Origin: Dactylosporangium sucinum
Lineage (GTDB): Bacteria; Actinomycetota; Actinomycetes; Mycobacteriales; Micromonosporaceae
Assembly: GCF_014647515.1 (NCBI RefSeq)
Contig: NZ_BMPI01000030.1
Location: 1 to 64,000 of the forward strand
DNA length: 64,000 nt
Direction of reading: 5' to 3'
Made by a program: the position numbers and the translations under genes
Notes under the pieces: generated by a model
The model's input: the letters and a program-made list of their open reading frames with translations, nothing else
Database searches by the model: none
Told to the model about the DNA's origin: nothing
Shown: positions 41,728 to 49,799 of the stretch, piece after piece
Layout: every line of letters begins with the position of its first letter
How positions within the stretch are numbered: the first letter of the stretch is position 1

Positions 41728-42135
41728 ATGCCTGCGCGCAAGGACATGCCCAGCACGATCCAGCGGTCGCCGAAGGAGGCGCAGGACACCTACGTCAAGG
41801 CCCACAACGCCGCGGTCAAGGAGTACGGCGAGGGGCAGCGCGCCAGCCGCACGGCCTACGCCGCGCTCAAGCACTCGTTCGAGAGGACAGGAGATCACTG
41901 GGAACCGAAGGCCGGGAAGGGACCGAGCGACGCCAGAGCCGCCGGTGGCCGCGGCACGAAGGCGAAGACCGCCGGCGGGGTCGACGCCAATGCCAGCAAG
42001 CAGCACCTGATGGATCTGGCGAAGGGGCTCGACGTCAGCGGCCGCAGCCATATGACGAAGGCCGAGCTCGTCGCCGCGATCCAGAAGGCCAACGCCGCGA
42101 GCACCCGCCGGGCGCGGAGCAAGCGGAACACGTAG
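41728..42135 (+). CDS. ChaB-family protein with a C-terminal Rho-N/SAP-like domain
   Basis: A 135-residue basic protein. Residues about 1-62 match ChaB (MPSTIQRSPKEAQDTYVKAH, then a Tyr-rich helical part). Residues about 90-128 look like a Rho_N/SAP helix-extended-helix (KQHLMDLAKGLDVSGRSHMT, KAELVAAIQKANA) that often binds nucleic acid. The linker is Lys/Gly/Ala-rich. ChaB was named as a cation transport regulator, but that role is poorly supported. The C-terminal domain suggests a nucleic-acid-associated protein. GAGGAGG lies before the ATG. Confidence 0.82.
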   Translation: MPARKDMPSTIQRSPKEAQDTYVKAHNAAVKEYGEGQRASRTAYAALKHSFERTGDHWEPKAGKGPSDARAAGGRGTKAKTAGGVDANASKQHLMDLAKGLDVSGRSHMTKAELVAAIQKANAASTRRARSKRNT

Positions 42136-42231
42136 CGGCGGCACCGGGCCACGGCCCCACCTTCCGGCCGGAGGTCGCCCGCCCGTACCTGGTCGCCGCC
42201 CACCGCCCCGCCGGCTGACGCCTCGGCGCCC

Positions 42232-42302
42232 GGCGCTCCATGATCAAGGGAAGCATTTGGCTGCCCCGACAGCCAGAAGCCTCCCTTGATCGTGGAGCGC
42301 CC
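42232..42302. repeat. Structured intergenic palindrome (outer and inner stems)
   Basis: Outer arms 42232-42251 and 42283-42302 pair over 20 bp (one G-T pair). An inner stem TGGCTG (42258-42263) with CAGCCA (42270-42275) closes a 6-nt loop. The arms contain TGATCAAGGG. The element fills much of the 277-bp space between ChaB and the DyP peroxidase, which has no gene. I recall palindromes with similar TGATCAAGGG arms as common between genes in Micromonosporaceae genomes. A genome-wide repeat is likely. Confidence 0.7.
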
Positions 42303-42412
42303 CGGTGAAGGACCGGGCGGGCGCGCGGAGGCGGTGTCGCCGCAGGCCGCATATCCGGGACGCGCCCGGGTAGCACGGCCGGCGGCACGACGCAGACGCG
42401 ACGGAGGGTGCG

Positions 42413-43348
42413 ATGACGCCGCAGGCGGTGCTGAGCCCGTTGACCCGGACGGCGCTGTTCCTGGTGGTGACGATCGACCCCGGCGGCGAGCCCCGGGCCC
42501 GGGCGCTGCTGGCCGAGCTGGCGGGGCTGCAGCGGGCGGTCGGCTTCCGGTCCCAGGAGGGCCGGCTGAGCTGCGTCGCCGGCATCGGGTCCGACGCGTG
42601 GGACCGGCTGTTCGCCGGGCCACGGCCGGCCGGGCTGCACCCGTTCCGGGAGCTGGCCGGGCCGGTGCACCGGGCCGTCGGCACGCCGGGCGACCTGCTG
42701 TTCCACATCCGGGCGCAGCGGCCCGACCTGTGCTTCGCGCTCGGCACCGAGATCATGCATCGCCTGCGTGAGGTGACGACCGTCCGCGACGAGGTGCACG
42801 GGTTCAAGAACTTCGACATGCGTGACCTGCTCGGCTTCGTCGACGGCACCGAGAACCCGGTCGGGCCGGTCGCGGACGCGGCCGTGCTCGTCGGCGACGA
42901 GGACCCGGGGTTCGCCGGCGGCAGCTACGTCGTCGTGCAGAAGTACCTGCACGACCTGGCGGCCTGGAACGCCCTGCCGATCGAGGCCCAGCAGGACGCG
43001 ATCGGCCGCACCAAGCTCTCCGACGTCGAGCTCGACGACGCGGTCAAGCCGGCCGACTCGCACGTGGCGATGACGACGGTCGTCGACGCCGACGGCACCG
43101 AGCACCGGATCCTGCGCGACAACATGCCGTTCGGCGAGGTCGGTCGCGGCGAGTTCGGCACCTACTTCATCGGCTACGCCCGCACCCCGGCCGTCACCGA
43201 GCGGATGCTGGAGCGGATGTTCCTGGGTGTGCCGCCGGCCCGGCACGACCGCATCCTCGACTTCTCCACCGCGGTGACCGGCACGCTGTTCTTCGCCCCG
43301 AGCGCCGACTTCCTTGCCGACCTTCCGGCGCCGGCCGCGCCGGCTTGA
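42413..43348 (+). CDS. Dye-decolorizing peroxidase (DyP, YfeX-like class)
   Basis: A 311-residue haem peroxidase. The DyP signature GFVDGTENP is at residues 141-149 (catalytic Asp in VDG), the proximal haem His is probably H217 (KPADSHVAM), and the distal Arg lies in HRILRDNMPFG (about R235). The length and the sequence FGTYFIGYARTP fit the intracellular class P/B enzymes. There is no Tat signal or encapsulin-targeting tail and no encapsulin gene nearby, so it is probably cytosolic. It would use peroxide to oxidise phenols or porphyrins. It stands alone between a palindrome and the SecDF region. Confidence 0.9.
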   Translation: MTPQAVLSPLTRTALFLVVTIDPGGEPRARALLAELAGLQRAVGFRSQEGRLSCVAGIGSDAWDRLFAGPRPAGLHPFRELAGPVHRAVGTPGDLLFHIRAQRPDLCFALGTEIMHRLREVTTVRDEVHGFKNFDMRDLLGFVDGTENPVGPVADAAVLVGDEDPGFAGGSYVVVQKYLHDLAAWNALPIEAQQDAIGRTKLSDVELDDAVKPADSHVAMTTVVDADGTEHRILRDNMPFGEVGRGEFGTYFIGYARTPAVTERMLERMFLGVPPARHDRILDFSTAVTGTLFFAPSADFLADLPAPAAPA

Positions 43349-43394
43349 CCCGGACGGCGCCAGGCCGCACGCTGCAAGGGTGACGGGAGGCCAC

Positions 43395-43775
43395 GTGCGG
43401 GCACTGCTCGCAGTGCTGCTCGCCTTCCTGACCGGACTGCCGACGTCATCACCACCGCAGCAGGCCGTCCAGGCATCCGGTCAGGCATCCGGTCAGGCAT
43501 CCGGTCAGGCCCCCGGTCACGGCGTCGCCGCCGCCTCGCCCTTCGTCGTGGCCACCCCGGCCCACGAGCTGCGGCTGGTCGTCAAGAGCACGCCGTCCTG
43601 GCCGGGCGCCGCCTCCGCCGGGTGGGCCACCACCGGGCCCAGCGGCGCCGCAGCCGCGCCGGGCCCCGGCTGGTTCGCGCCGGCCGACGCGCCACCGGCG
43701 CACCTCGTCGCAACGTACGCCCTCGCGAACAGGGGTCGGGCACCGCCGCTCGCCGGCCGGCCACCCGTGTCCTAG
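43395..43775 (+). CDS. Small secreted protein with QASG repeats, unknown function
   Basis: About 126 residues. Residues 1-20 are a signal-like hydrophobic stretch (ALLAVLLAFLTGLPTS). Four tandem Gln-Ala-Ser/Pro-Gly units follow, and the rest is Ala/Pro/Gly-rich with an extracellular composition. GGGAGG precedes the GTG at 43395. GTG 43380 is an alternative. It ends 32 bp before the fused SecDF gene. I do not recognise a family, and the coding call depends on codon bias and the signal only. Confidence 0.5.
   Translation: MRALLAVLLAFLTGLPTSSPPQQAVQASGQASGQASGQAPGHGVAAASPFVVATPAHELRLVVKSTPSWPGAASAGWATTGPSGAAAAPGPGWFAPADAPPAHLVATYALANRGRAPPLAGRPPVS
43470..43517 (+). repeat. 12-bp tandem repeat encoding QASG
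   Basis: CAGGCATCCGGT occurs three times perfectly (43470-43481, 43482-43493, 43494-43505) and once degenerately (43506-43517). The unit is in frame with the small secreted protein, so copy number can change without a frameshift. Confidence 0.85.
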
Positions 43776-43807
43776 ACCCTTCACAACCCAAAAGCGAGGA
43801 AACCACT

Positions 43808-46021
43808 GTGTCGCGCGCCCTACTGGTGCGCGCCGCGCTCGTGCTCGTCGTGCTGATGCTCGCCGGGTGGCTCGTCGCCACCCGGCCGGCTCGGCTCGGC
43901 CTCGACCTGCGCGGCGGCACCCAGATAGTCCTGGAAACACGTGACGGTGAGCATGCCAACGCCACCGCGAAGACCACCGACGAGGCGCTGGAGATCCTGC
44001 GGCGCCGCGTCGACGAGCTCGGGCTCACCGAGCCGACCCTGACCCGGTCCGGCGACCGGCGGATCATCGTCGAGCTGCCGGGCGTCGACGACCCGCAGCG
44101 GGCCGTCGAGGTGATCGGCCGGACGGCCGAGCTGACGTTCCGGCCCGTGCTCGGCATCGACGACGGAACGGCGACGCAGGACCTGGTCCTGCCGGACGAG
44201 GACGGCCGGGCCCGGCTCCGGCTCGGACCGGCCGCCGTGGCCGGGAGCCAGATCGAGGCGGCCCGGGCGGTCGCCGGGCAGCTCGGCGGATGGAACGTCA
44301 ACGTCACCTTCCGCGACGCGGGCGTGGGGGCCTGGGCCGGGCTCACCGGCACCGCCGCCTGCTCGCCGGCGGGCGACCCGCGCCGCCGGGTCGCGATCGT
44401 CCTCGACGACCAGGTGATCCTGTCGCCGCAGGTGGAATCGACGGCGCGGTGCGACGTCGGGTACACCGACGGCCGGACCACCATCACCGGCCGGTTCAGC
44501 GCCGCCGAGGCGAAGGACCTGGCGGTGCTCATCCGCGCCGGCGCGCTGCCGGTGCCGGTCGAGGTGATCGAGCAGCGGACGGTCGGCCCGACGCTGGGCC
44601 GGCAGGCGATCGAGGCGAGCGCGCAGGCGGCCGTCGCCGGCGTGGCCGCGACCGTGCTGTTCATCGTGGCGGTCTACCGGCTCGCGGGCGGGCTCGCCGC
44701 GGTGTCGCTCGTCGCCTACGGGCTGGTCTCGTACGGCGCGCTGCTGGCGCTCGGGGCCACGCTCACGCTGCCCGGCCTGGCCGGGTTCGTGCTGGCGATC
44801 GGCATGGCCGTCGACGCCAACGTGCTGGTGTTCGAGCGGGCCCGCGAGGAGTACGCCCGCGGGCGGCCGCTGGGCGCCGCGGTCCGCGGCGGGTTCTCCG
44901 GCGCCTGGTCGGCGATCGTGGACTCGAACGTCACCACGCTGCTCGCCGCCGGGCTGCTGTTCTTCCTCGCGTCCGGGCCGGTGCGGGGCTTCGGCGTGAC
45001 GCTGAGCGTCGGCGTGCTGGCGTCGCTGTTCACGGCGCTGGTGCTGACCCGGGTGCTCACCGACCTCACCTTCCGGGGCAGCCGCCCCGGCCGGTGGAGC
45101 GGGATCGCCCACGTGGGCTGGGTGCGGCGCACGCTGGAGCGGCGCAACCCGGACCTGATGGGACGGCGGCGGCGCTGGCTGGCGATCTCGGCGATCGCCG
45201 TCGCGCTCGCGGTGAGCGGCATCGCCGTGCGGGGGCTGAACTTCGGCGTCGAGTTCACCGGTGGGCGGCTCGTGCAGTACACCGTGAGCTCCCAGATCTC
45301 CGTGGAGCAGGCGCGGACCGCGGTCGCCGCCGCCGGGCTGCCGCGGGCGGTGGTCAACGAGGCGAGCGGGGGCGCGCTGAGCGTGCGCGCCGGAGGCTTC
45401 GACGACGCGGCCGAGGCCAGGGTACGGGCGGCGCTGGCGCAGTCCGGCGCGGGCACCGTCGAGCGGCAGCGCGACGAGCGGATCGGCCCGAGCCTCGGCA
45501 CCGAGCTGCGGCGCAAGGCGGTCGTCGCGCTCGCCGTGGCGCTCGGCGCCCAGCTGGCGTACCTCGCCCTGCGGTTCCGCTGGCAGTGGGGCGCCGCGGC
45601 GGTGCTGGCGATGGCGCACGACGTGCTCGTGCTCATCGGCGTGTTCGCCTGGCTGGGCAAGCCGGTCGACGGGGTGTTCCTCGCCGCGCTGCTCACCGTC
45701 ATCGGGTACTCGGTCAACGACTCGGTGGTGGTCTTCGACCGGATCCGGGAGCTGGTCCGCGCCGCTCGCGGCAAACGCCTTCCGCTCGCCGCGGTGGCGA
45801 ACACCGCGTGCCTGCAGACCGTGCCGCGCACGGTGAACACCGGCCTCGGCGCGGTGTTCGTCCTCACGGCGCTCGCCCTGCGCGGCGGCGACTCGCTGGT
45901 CGACTTCGCGACGGCCCTGCTGGTCGGGATCCTCGTCGGCACGTACTCGTCGGTGTTCCTCGCCACGCCGCTCGCGGTGGGCTTCTCGCAGGGACCTCGG
46001 CGACCAAAGCGCCGGCGGTAG
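43808..46021 (+). CDS. secDF: Fused SecDF protein translocase subunit
   Basis: A 737-residue inner-membrane protein that uses the proton gradient to complete Sec export. The SecD half (about 1-430) has LGLDLRGGTQIVLE, LGLTEPTLTRSGDRRIIVELPG and the membrane motif IGMAVDANVLVFERAREE. The SecF half (about 440-737) has LNFGVEFTGGRLVQ and VIGYSVNDSVVVFDRIRE. Acidic residues of the proton path (Asp in VDANV, Asp in NDSVVVFD) are present. Actinobacteria usually carry separate secD and secF at the yajC locus, so this fused copy is probably an accessory. The small secreted protein gene lies directly upstream. The GTG start at 43808 follows GAGGAAA. Confidence 0.9.
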   Translation: MSRALLVRAALVLVVLMLAGWLVATRPARLGLDLRGGTQIVLETRDGEHANATAKTTDEALEILRRRVDELGLTEPTLTRSGDRRIIVELPGVDDPQRAVEVIGRTAELTFRPVLGIDDGTATQDLVLPDEDGRARLRLGPAAVAGSQIEAARAVAGQLGGWNVNVTFRDAGVGAWAGLTGTAACSPAGDPRRRVAIVLDDQVILSPQVESTARCDVGYTDGRTTITGRFSAAEAKDLAVLIRAGALPVPVEVIEQRTVGPTLGRQAIEASAQAAVAGVAATVLFIVAVYRLAGGLAAVSLVAYGLVSYGALLALGATLTLPGLAGFVLAIGMAVDANVLVFERAREEYARGRPLGAAVRGGFSGAWSAIVDSNVTTLLAAGLLFFLASGPVRGFGVTLSVGVLASLFTALVLTRVLTDLTFRGSRPGRWSGIAHVGWVRRTLERRNPDLMGRRRRWLAISAIAVALAVSGIAVRGLNFGVEFTGGRLVQYTVSSQISVEQARTAVAAAGLPRAVVNEASGGALSVRAGGFDDAAEARVRAALAQSGAGTVERQRDERIGPSLGTELRRKAVVALAVALGAQLAYLALRFRWQWGAAAVLAMAHDVLVLIGVFAWLGKPVDGVFLAALLTVIGYSVNDSVVVFDRIRELVRAARGKRLPLAAVANTACLQTVPRTVNTGLGAVFVLTALALRGGDSLVDFATALLVGILVGTYSSVFLATPLAVGFSQGPRRPKRRR

Positions 46022-46044
46022 GCGCCCGGCCGGTCGCCGTCACC

Positions 46045-46085
46045 GTGCGGGCCGTGTCGCGCATCGACAGCGGCACGGCCCGCAC
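46045..46085. terminator. Hairpin terminator after secDF
   Basis: GTGCGGGCCGTG (46045-46056) and CACGGCCCGCAC (46074-46085) form a perfect 12-bp stem with a 17-nt loop. It separates secDF from the convergent GntR fragment and importer operon. Confidence 0.7.
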
Positions 46086-46128
46086 CGCACGTGCGTGCTC
46101 GTGCGCGCCGTCGCGGCGGGTAGGGTGA

Positions 46129-46212
46129 TCATCTGACGCAGGCCTCGCGCTGGCGCGGCGCGTACTCACCCCGCAGGATCGCCGCGCGCAGCCGGCCGAG
46201 GACGTCGCTCAT
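46129..46212 (-). pseudogene. Truncated GntR/FadR-family regulator (N-terminal fragment)
   Basis: A 27-codon frame beginning MSDVLGRLRAAILRGEYAP, the classic start of a GntR winged-helix domain, then ending at TGA (46129) after a short divergent tail. The ATG overlaps the importer ATPase stop (ATGA), so it is set up as the last gene of that operon. No continuation is found in any frame downstream, so about 200 residues are missing. The operon probably lost its own regulator. Confidence 0.65.
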
Positions 46213-47009
46213 GACGGGCGGTGGCCCTTCTTGGCCAGCTGGACCAGCTCGTAGACCCGGGTCCGCAGGTCGGCGAACTGCTGCGACGAGCGGGTCTGCA
46301 GCTGGTCGCGCTCGTCGGGCAGGTCGATCCGGACGTCCTCGAGGATGACCGTCGGCCGGTTCGACAGCACCAGGACCCGCTGGCCGAGGTACACCGACTC
46401 GTCGATGTCGTGCGTGACGAACAGGACGGTGACGCCGAGCTGCTGCCACAGCTTGCGGACCAGGTCCTCGAGGTCGGCCCGGGTCTGGGCGTCCACGGCG
46501 GCGAACGGCTCGTCCATGAGCAGCACGCTCGGCTCGTAGGCCACCGCGCGGGCGATCGCGACGCGCTGCTGCATGCCGCCGGAGAGCTGCCACGGGTGGG
46601 CGTCGGCGTTCTCCAGCAGGCCCACGGCGGCGAGGGCGGCGTCGACCTTCGCCGTCCGCTCGGCGCGGCCCAGGCCCTTCTCCCTGAGCGGCAGCTCGAC
46701 GTTCCTGCGCACGGTCAGCCAGGGGAAGAGGCTGCGGCCGTACTCCTGGAACACCACGGCCATGCCGGGCGGCGGGCCGGTGACGGCGGTACCGTCGAGG
46801 GTGATCCGGCCGCCGGACCCGTCGAGCAGGCCGGCGATGCAGCGCAGCAGCGTGGTCTTGCCGGCGCCGGACGGGCCGACGATGCAGACCAGCTCGCCCT
46901 TGCCGATCCGGAAGGTCAGGTCGCGCACGGCCTCCACGCTGCGGCCGTGGCCGGTGTAGGTCTTGGCCAGGCCGTCGACGTCGAGCGCGACGGCAGCTCC
47001 GGTTTCCAT
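46209..47009 (-). CDS. SsuB/TauB-type ABC importer ATPase
   Basis: A 266-residue ATPase of the nitrate/sulfonate/taurine class. Walker A GPSGAGKTT, Q-loop MAVVFQEYGRSLFPWLTV, signature LSGGMQQRVAIARA, Walker B VLLMDEPFAAVD and the switch His in VLFVTHDIDES are present. It starts 2 bp after the permease stop and is the fourth gene of the minus-strand importer operon. This class also imports aromatic carboxylates such as phthalate in rhodococci, which fits the divergent ring-cleavage operon. Confidence 0.9.
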   Translation of the reverse strand: METGAAVALDVDGLAKTYTGHGRSVEAVRDLTFRIGKGELVCIVGPSGAGKTTLLRCIAGLLDGSGGRITLDGTAVTGPPPGMAVVFQEYGRSLFPWLTVRRNVELPLREKGLGRAERTAKVDAALAAVGLLENADAHPWQLSGGMQQRVAIARAVAYEPSVLLMDEPFAAVDAQTRADLEDLVRKLWQQLGVTVLFVTHDIDESVYLGQRVLVLSNRPTVILEDVRIDLPDERDQLQTRSSQQFADLRTRVYELVQLAKKGHRPS

Positions 47010-47011
47010 GG

Positions 47012-47797
47012 TCAGCCTTCCCGTTCGGCCTGGCGCAGCCCGCGGTACCAGGCCAGGGTTCGGTGTTCGACGAGGCGGAACAGCGCGGAGAGGGCGACGC
47101 CGATGAGGCCCAGCAGGATGATGCCGGTCCACATCTGCGGGATGGCGAAGCCGCGCTGGAACTGCACGATCGCCGCGCCGAGACCGCGGTTGGCGCCGAA
47201 CAGCTCGCTGATGACCATGAGGATGACGCCGATGGACAGCGCCTGGCGGGCGCCGGTGACGATGCGCGGACTGGCCGCACGCAGGATCACGTGCTGCAGC
47301 GTGGTGCGCCGGCCCAGCCGGTAGGAGCGGGCGGTGTCGCGCAGGACCTCGTCGACGGACCGGACCCCCTCCACGGTGTTGAGCAGGATCGGCCACAGGC
47401 AGCCCAGCGCGATCGTGACCAGCTTCGCCGTCCAGCCGGTGTAGCCGGCGAACAGCGCGATGACCGGGATGAGCACCGGCGGCGGGATGGCCCGGAAGAA
47501 CTCCAGCGTCGGCTCGCACAGCGCGCGCAGCGTGCGCGACGACCCGATCGCGGTGCCGGCGGCCACCCCGGCGACGACGGCGATGAGGTAGCCGACGGCC
47601 AGCCGGGCCAGGCTGGGCAGCACGTCGTGCAGGATCGGGTCGAGCGTCCACGTCTCCGGGAAGGCCCGGACGATGGTGGCCAGCGGCGGCCAGAAGAAGC
47701 TGGTGCTGCCGGCGGAGGCCAACCACCAGACCGCCACCAGCACGACGGGCAGGCCGGCGGCGAGCGCGGCGCGCCGCAGGAGTTCTCGCGCCTTCAC
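47012..47797 (-). CDS. ABC importer permease (SsuC/TauC type), second permease
   Basis: A 261-residue permease with about six helices and the EAA loop at YRLGRRTTLQHVILRAASPR, where it contacts the ATPase. The segment EFFRAIPPPVLIPVIALFAG is typical of the SsuC family. The GTG at 47797 overlaps the stop of the first permease gene (GTGA). Having two different permeases suggests a heterodimeric channel, as in the PatDABC-type aromatic acid importers. Confidence 0.88.
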   Translation of the reverse strand: MKARELLRRAALAAGLPVVLVAVWWLASAGSTSFFWPPLATIVRAFPETWTLDPILHDVLPSLARLAVGYLIAVVAGVAAGTAIGSSRTLRALCEPTLEFFRAIPPPVLIPVIALFAGYTGWTAKLVTIALGCLWPILLNTVEGVRSVDEVLRDTARSYRLGRRTTLQHVILRAASPRIVTGARQALSIGVILMVISELFGANRGLGAAIVQFQRGFAIPQMWTGIILLGLIGVALSALFRLVEHRTLAWYRGLRQAEREG

Positions 47798-48627
47798 AGA
47801 TCCCCCCGTACCGAGGTGTGCCAGCGCAGCACCCGCCGCTCGACGGCCCGCGCGGACGCGTTGACGAGCACGCCGACGACGCCGACGACGATGACGAGCG
47901 CGTAGGTCTCGGCCACGGCGCCGGAGCTCTGCGCGACGCCGATCGAGCGGCCCAGGCCGGGCACGCCGATGATCAGCTCGGCCGTGATCTCCAGGATCAG
48001 GGCCACGGCCGCGGCGAGGCGGAACCCGGTGACGACGTACGGCAGGGCGGTGGGCCACACGACGGTGCGCACGACCGCCCAGCGGGAGAACCGGTAGGAG
48101 CGGGCGGTGTCGCGAACGACCGGGTCGACGTCGGCCACGCCGTAGAGCACCTGGACGAGCACCTGCCAGAAGGCCGCGTACACCACCAGGACGAGCGCCG
48201 ACTGCAGCTGGCTGCCGTAGATGAGCACGACGAGCGGGATCAGCGCGACCGAGGGGATCGGCCGGAGGAACTCGATCGTGGAGGCGGTGAGCGCGCGCAG
48301 CAGCGGCACGCTGCCGATCACCACGCCGAGGACGATGCCGGCGAGCATCGCGATCGCGAGGCCGAGCGCCCAGCCGCGCAGGGTCTGGCCGAGCGCGGTC
48401 CAGAACCCGCCGTCGGCCAGCGCGCCGCCGAGGCTGCGGGCGATGGTGCTGAACGGCGGCAGGAACCGGCGGTCGACGGCGCCGACGCGGGGCAGGACCT
48501 CGACCAGGGCGACGACGAAGGCCAGGCCGGCGAGGCCGAGCGCCGGCTGGCGCCACCGCTCGAACAGCGGTTGCCGCAGGGGCCGGCCGGAAACCGGCCC
48601 CTCGGTGGTCGGTGCGGCAGGCGTCAC
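47794..48627 (-). CDS. ABC importer permease (SsuC/TauC type), first permease
   Basis: A 277-residue permease related to the next gene. The family segment STIEFLRPIPSVALIPLVVL and the EAA loop YRFSRWAVVRTVVWPTALPY are visible, with about six helices. The GTG at 48627 overlaps the stop of the binding protein gene (GTGA), so all four importer genes are coupled. It probably forms a heterodimer with the second permease. Confidence 0.88.
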   Translation of the reverse strand: MTPAAPTTEGPVSGRPLRQPLFERWRQPALGLAGLAFVVALVEVLPRVGAVDRRFLPPFSTIARSLGGALADGGFWTALGQTLRGWALGLAIAMLAGIVLGVVIGSVPLLRALTASTIEFLRPIPSVALIPLVVLIYGSQLQSALVLVVYAAFWQVLVQVLYGVADVDPVVRDTARSYRFSRWAVVRTVVWPTALPYVVTGFRLAAAVALILEITAELIIGVPGLGRSIGVAQSSGAVAETYALVIVVGVVGVLVNASARAVERRVLRWHTSVRGDL

Positions 48628-49625
48628 GGCAGCAGCGTGTCGAGGGTCAGCGGCTTGGTGATCAGGCCGTCCGCCTTGGCCAGGTCGCCGAGCAGTTGGA
48701 CCGAGTCGCGGTCGACCGCGCTCGGCCACTTGGGCAGCACGAGCTTGGCCTGCACGGCCGGGTCGATCTTCGTGTACGTGCTCAGGACCGCGCGGACCTC
48801 GTCGGGGTGCGCGGCGGCGTACTCCATCGACTTCTGCATCGCCGCGGTGAACGCGGTGACCAGCTTGGGGTTCTGCTGGGCGAACTGCTGCGACGTGAAG
48901 TACATGCCGACGGTCAGGTCGGCGTCGGTGCCGGCGTAGTTGGAGACCACCTGCCGGAAGCCCTGGCCGGTGGCGATGGTCAGGAACGGCTCGACGACCT
49001 GGCCGGCGTCGACGTCGCCCTTCGCCACGGCCGCGGCGATGTCCGGGAAGGCCAGCTCGACGAAGCTGATCGTCGACGGGTCGCCGCCGGCCTTCTTCAC
49101 CACGTTGTTGATCGTCGTGGTGTTGATGTTCTTCAGGGTGTTCACGGCGATGCGCTTGCCGGCTAGGTCCTTGGCCGTCTTGATCGGGCTGTCGGCCTTG
49201 ACGACGACGGCGCCGAAGTCCTCGCCCTCCTTGCCGGTGGAGGCGACCCCGGCGGCGGCGACCTTGAGCGGCAGGCCCTGCGAGTTCGCGAGCAGCAGCG
49301 AGGTGGTGTTGCTGAACCCGAACTGGTACTGCCCGCTGACGACGGCCGGCACGATCGCCGCGCCGCCCTGGGCGGTCTCCAGCGTCACGTCGAGCCCCTC
49401 CGCGGTGAAGAAGCCCTGCTTGACGCCGAGGTAGATCGGCGCGACGTCGACGATCGGGATGACGCCGATCTTGACCTTGGTGACGCCGCCCGACGAGGTC
49501 GGGGCGGTGCCCGTGCCGCCGTCGCCGCACCCGGCGGCGGTGACGAGGGTGGCGAAGGCGCCGAGGGCAAGGACGGAACGACGACGCAACTGGACCGCTC
49601 CGGTGGGGGCGTGGGGTCGGGGCAT
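48624..49625 (-). CDS. ABC importer substrate-binding lipoprotein (NMT1/TauA type)
   Basis: A 333-residue extracellular binding protein. The N-terminus RRRSVLALGAFATLVTAAGC has twin arginines and a lipobox Cys. The mature part begins KVKIGVIPIVDVAPIYLGVK and has the NMT1 features GFFTAEGLDVTLE, SGQYQFGFSNTT and DLAGKRIAVNTLKN. The ATG at 49625 follows AGGAGG. It is the first gene of the importer operon, divergent from the aromatic pathway operon across a 174-bp regulatory region with two GntR-like boxes. Co-regulation suggests it binds an aromatic acid such as gallate. That is inference. Confidence 0.88.
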   Translation of the reverse strand: MPRPHAPTGAVQLRRRSVLALGAFATLVTAAGCGDGGTGTAPTSSGGVTKVKIGVIPIVDVAPIYLGVKQGFFTAEGLDVTLETAQGGAAIVPAVVSGQYQFGFSNTTSLLLANSQGLPLKVAAAGVASTGKEGEDFGAVVVKADSPIKTAKDLAGKRIAVNTLKNINTTTINNVVKKAGGDPSTISFVELAFPDIAAAVAKGDVDAGQVVEPFLTIATGQGFRQVVSNYAGTDADLTVGMYFTSQQFAQQNPKLVTAFTAAMQKSMEYAAAHPDEVRAVLSTYTKIDPAVQAKLVLPKWPSAVDRDSVQLLGDLAKADGLITKPLTLDTLLP

Positions 49626-49697
49626 GGGTCCTCCTGGTGGACGGCGAGCGCCCGGCGGGGCGCGCGCGGAGTCGACGAGGCGGACGTTACACATATC

Positions 49698-49771
49698 GTC
49701 AACAATTGTGAAGTCAATCTTGCCTGCTGTTCAAGCCAGTGTGAACCTCGTGATTGCGAAGTTGTTGACAA
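49698..49771. promoter_or_regulatory. Divergent promoter with two inverted TTGTTGAC boxes (GntR-like sites)
   Basis: GTCAACAA (49698-49705) and TTGTTGAC (49762-49769) are inverted copies 56 bp apart in the AT-rich gap between the importer and pathway operons. The second lies in TTGTTGACAA, a TTGT-N2-ACAA form typical of FadR-subfamily GntR operators, and includes a -35-like TTGACA (49765-49770). ACAATTGT (49702-49709) adds a palindrome to the first. One GntR regulator probably controls both operons. Confidence 0.6.
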
Positions 49772-49799
49772 TCTGGGCGCGCTGTTCGAGGGTCTGAAC

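Noticed and set aside
42232..42302. Palindrome considered as a tRNA or integron attC site
   Set aside because: No cloverleaf with T- and D-arm consensus and no integrase or cassette structure. A nested hairpin repeat explains it better.
42413..43348. DyP peroxidase as encapsulin cargo
   Set aside because: No C-terminal targeting extension and no encapsulin shell gene nearby.
43470..43517. Short regularly spaced repeats considered as a CRISPR array
   Set aside because: The units are 12 bp, contiguous, without spacers and in frame with a coding region. No cas gene is present.
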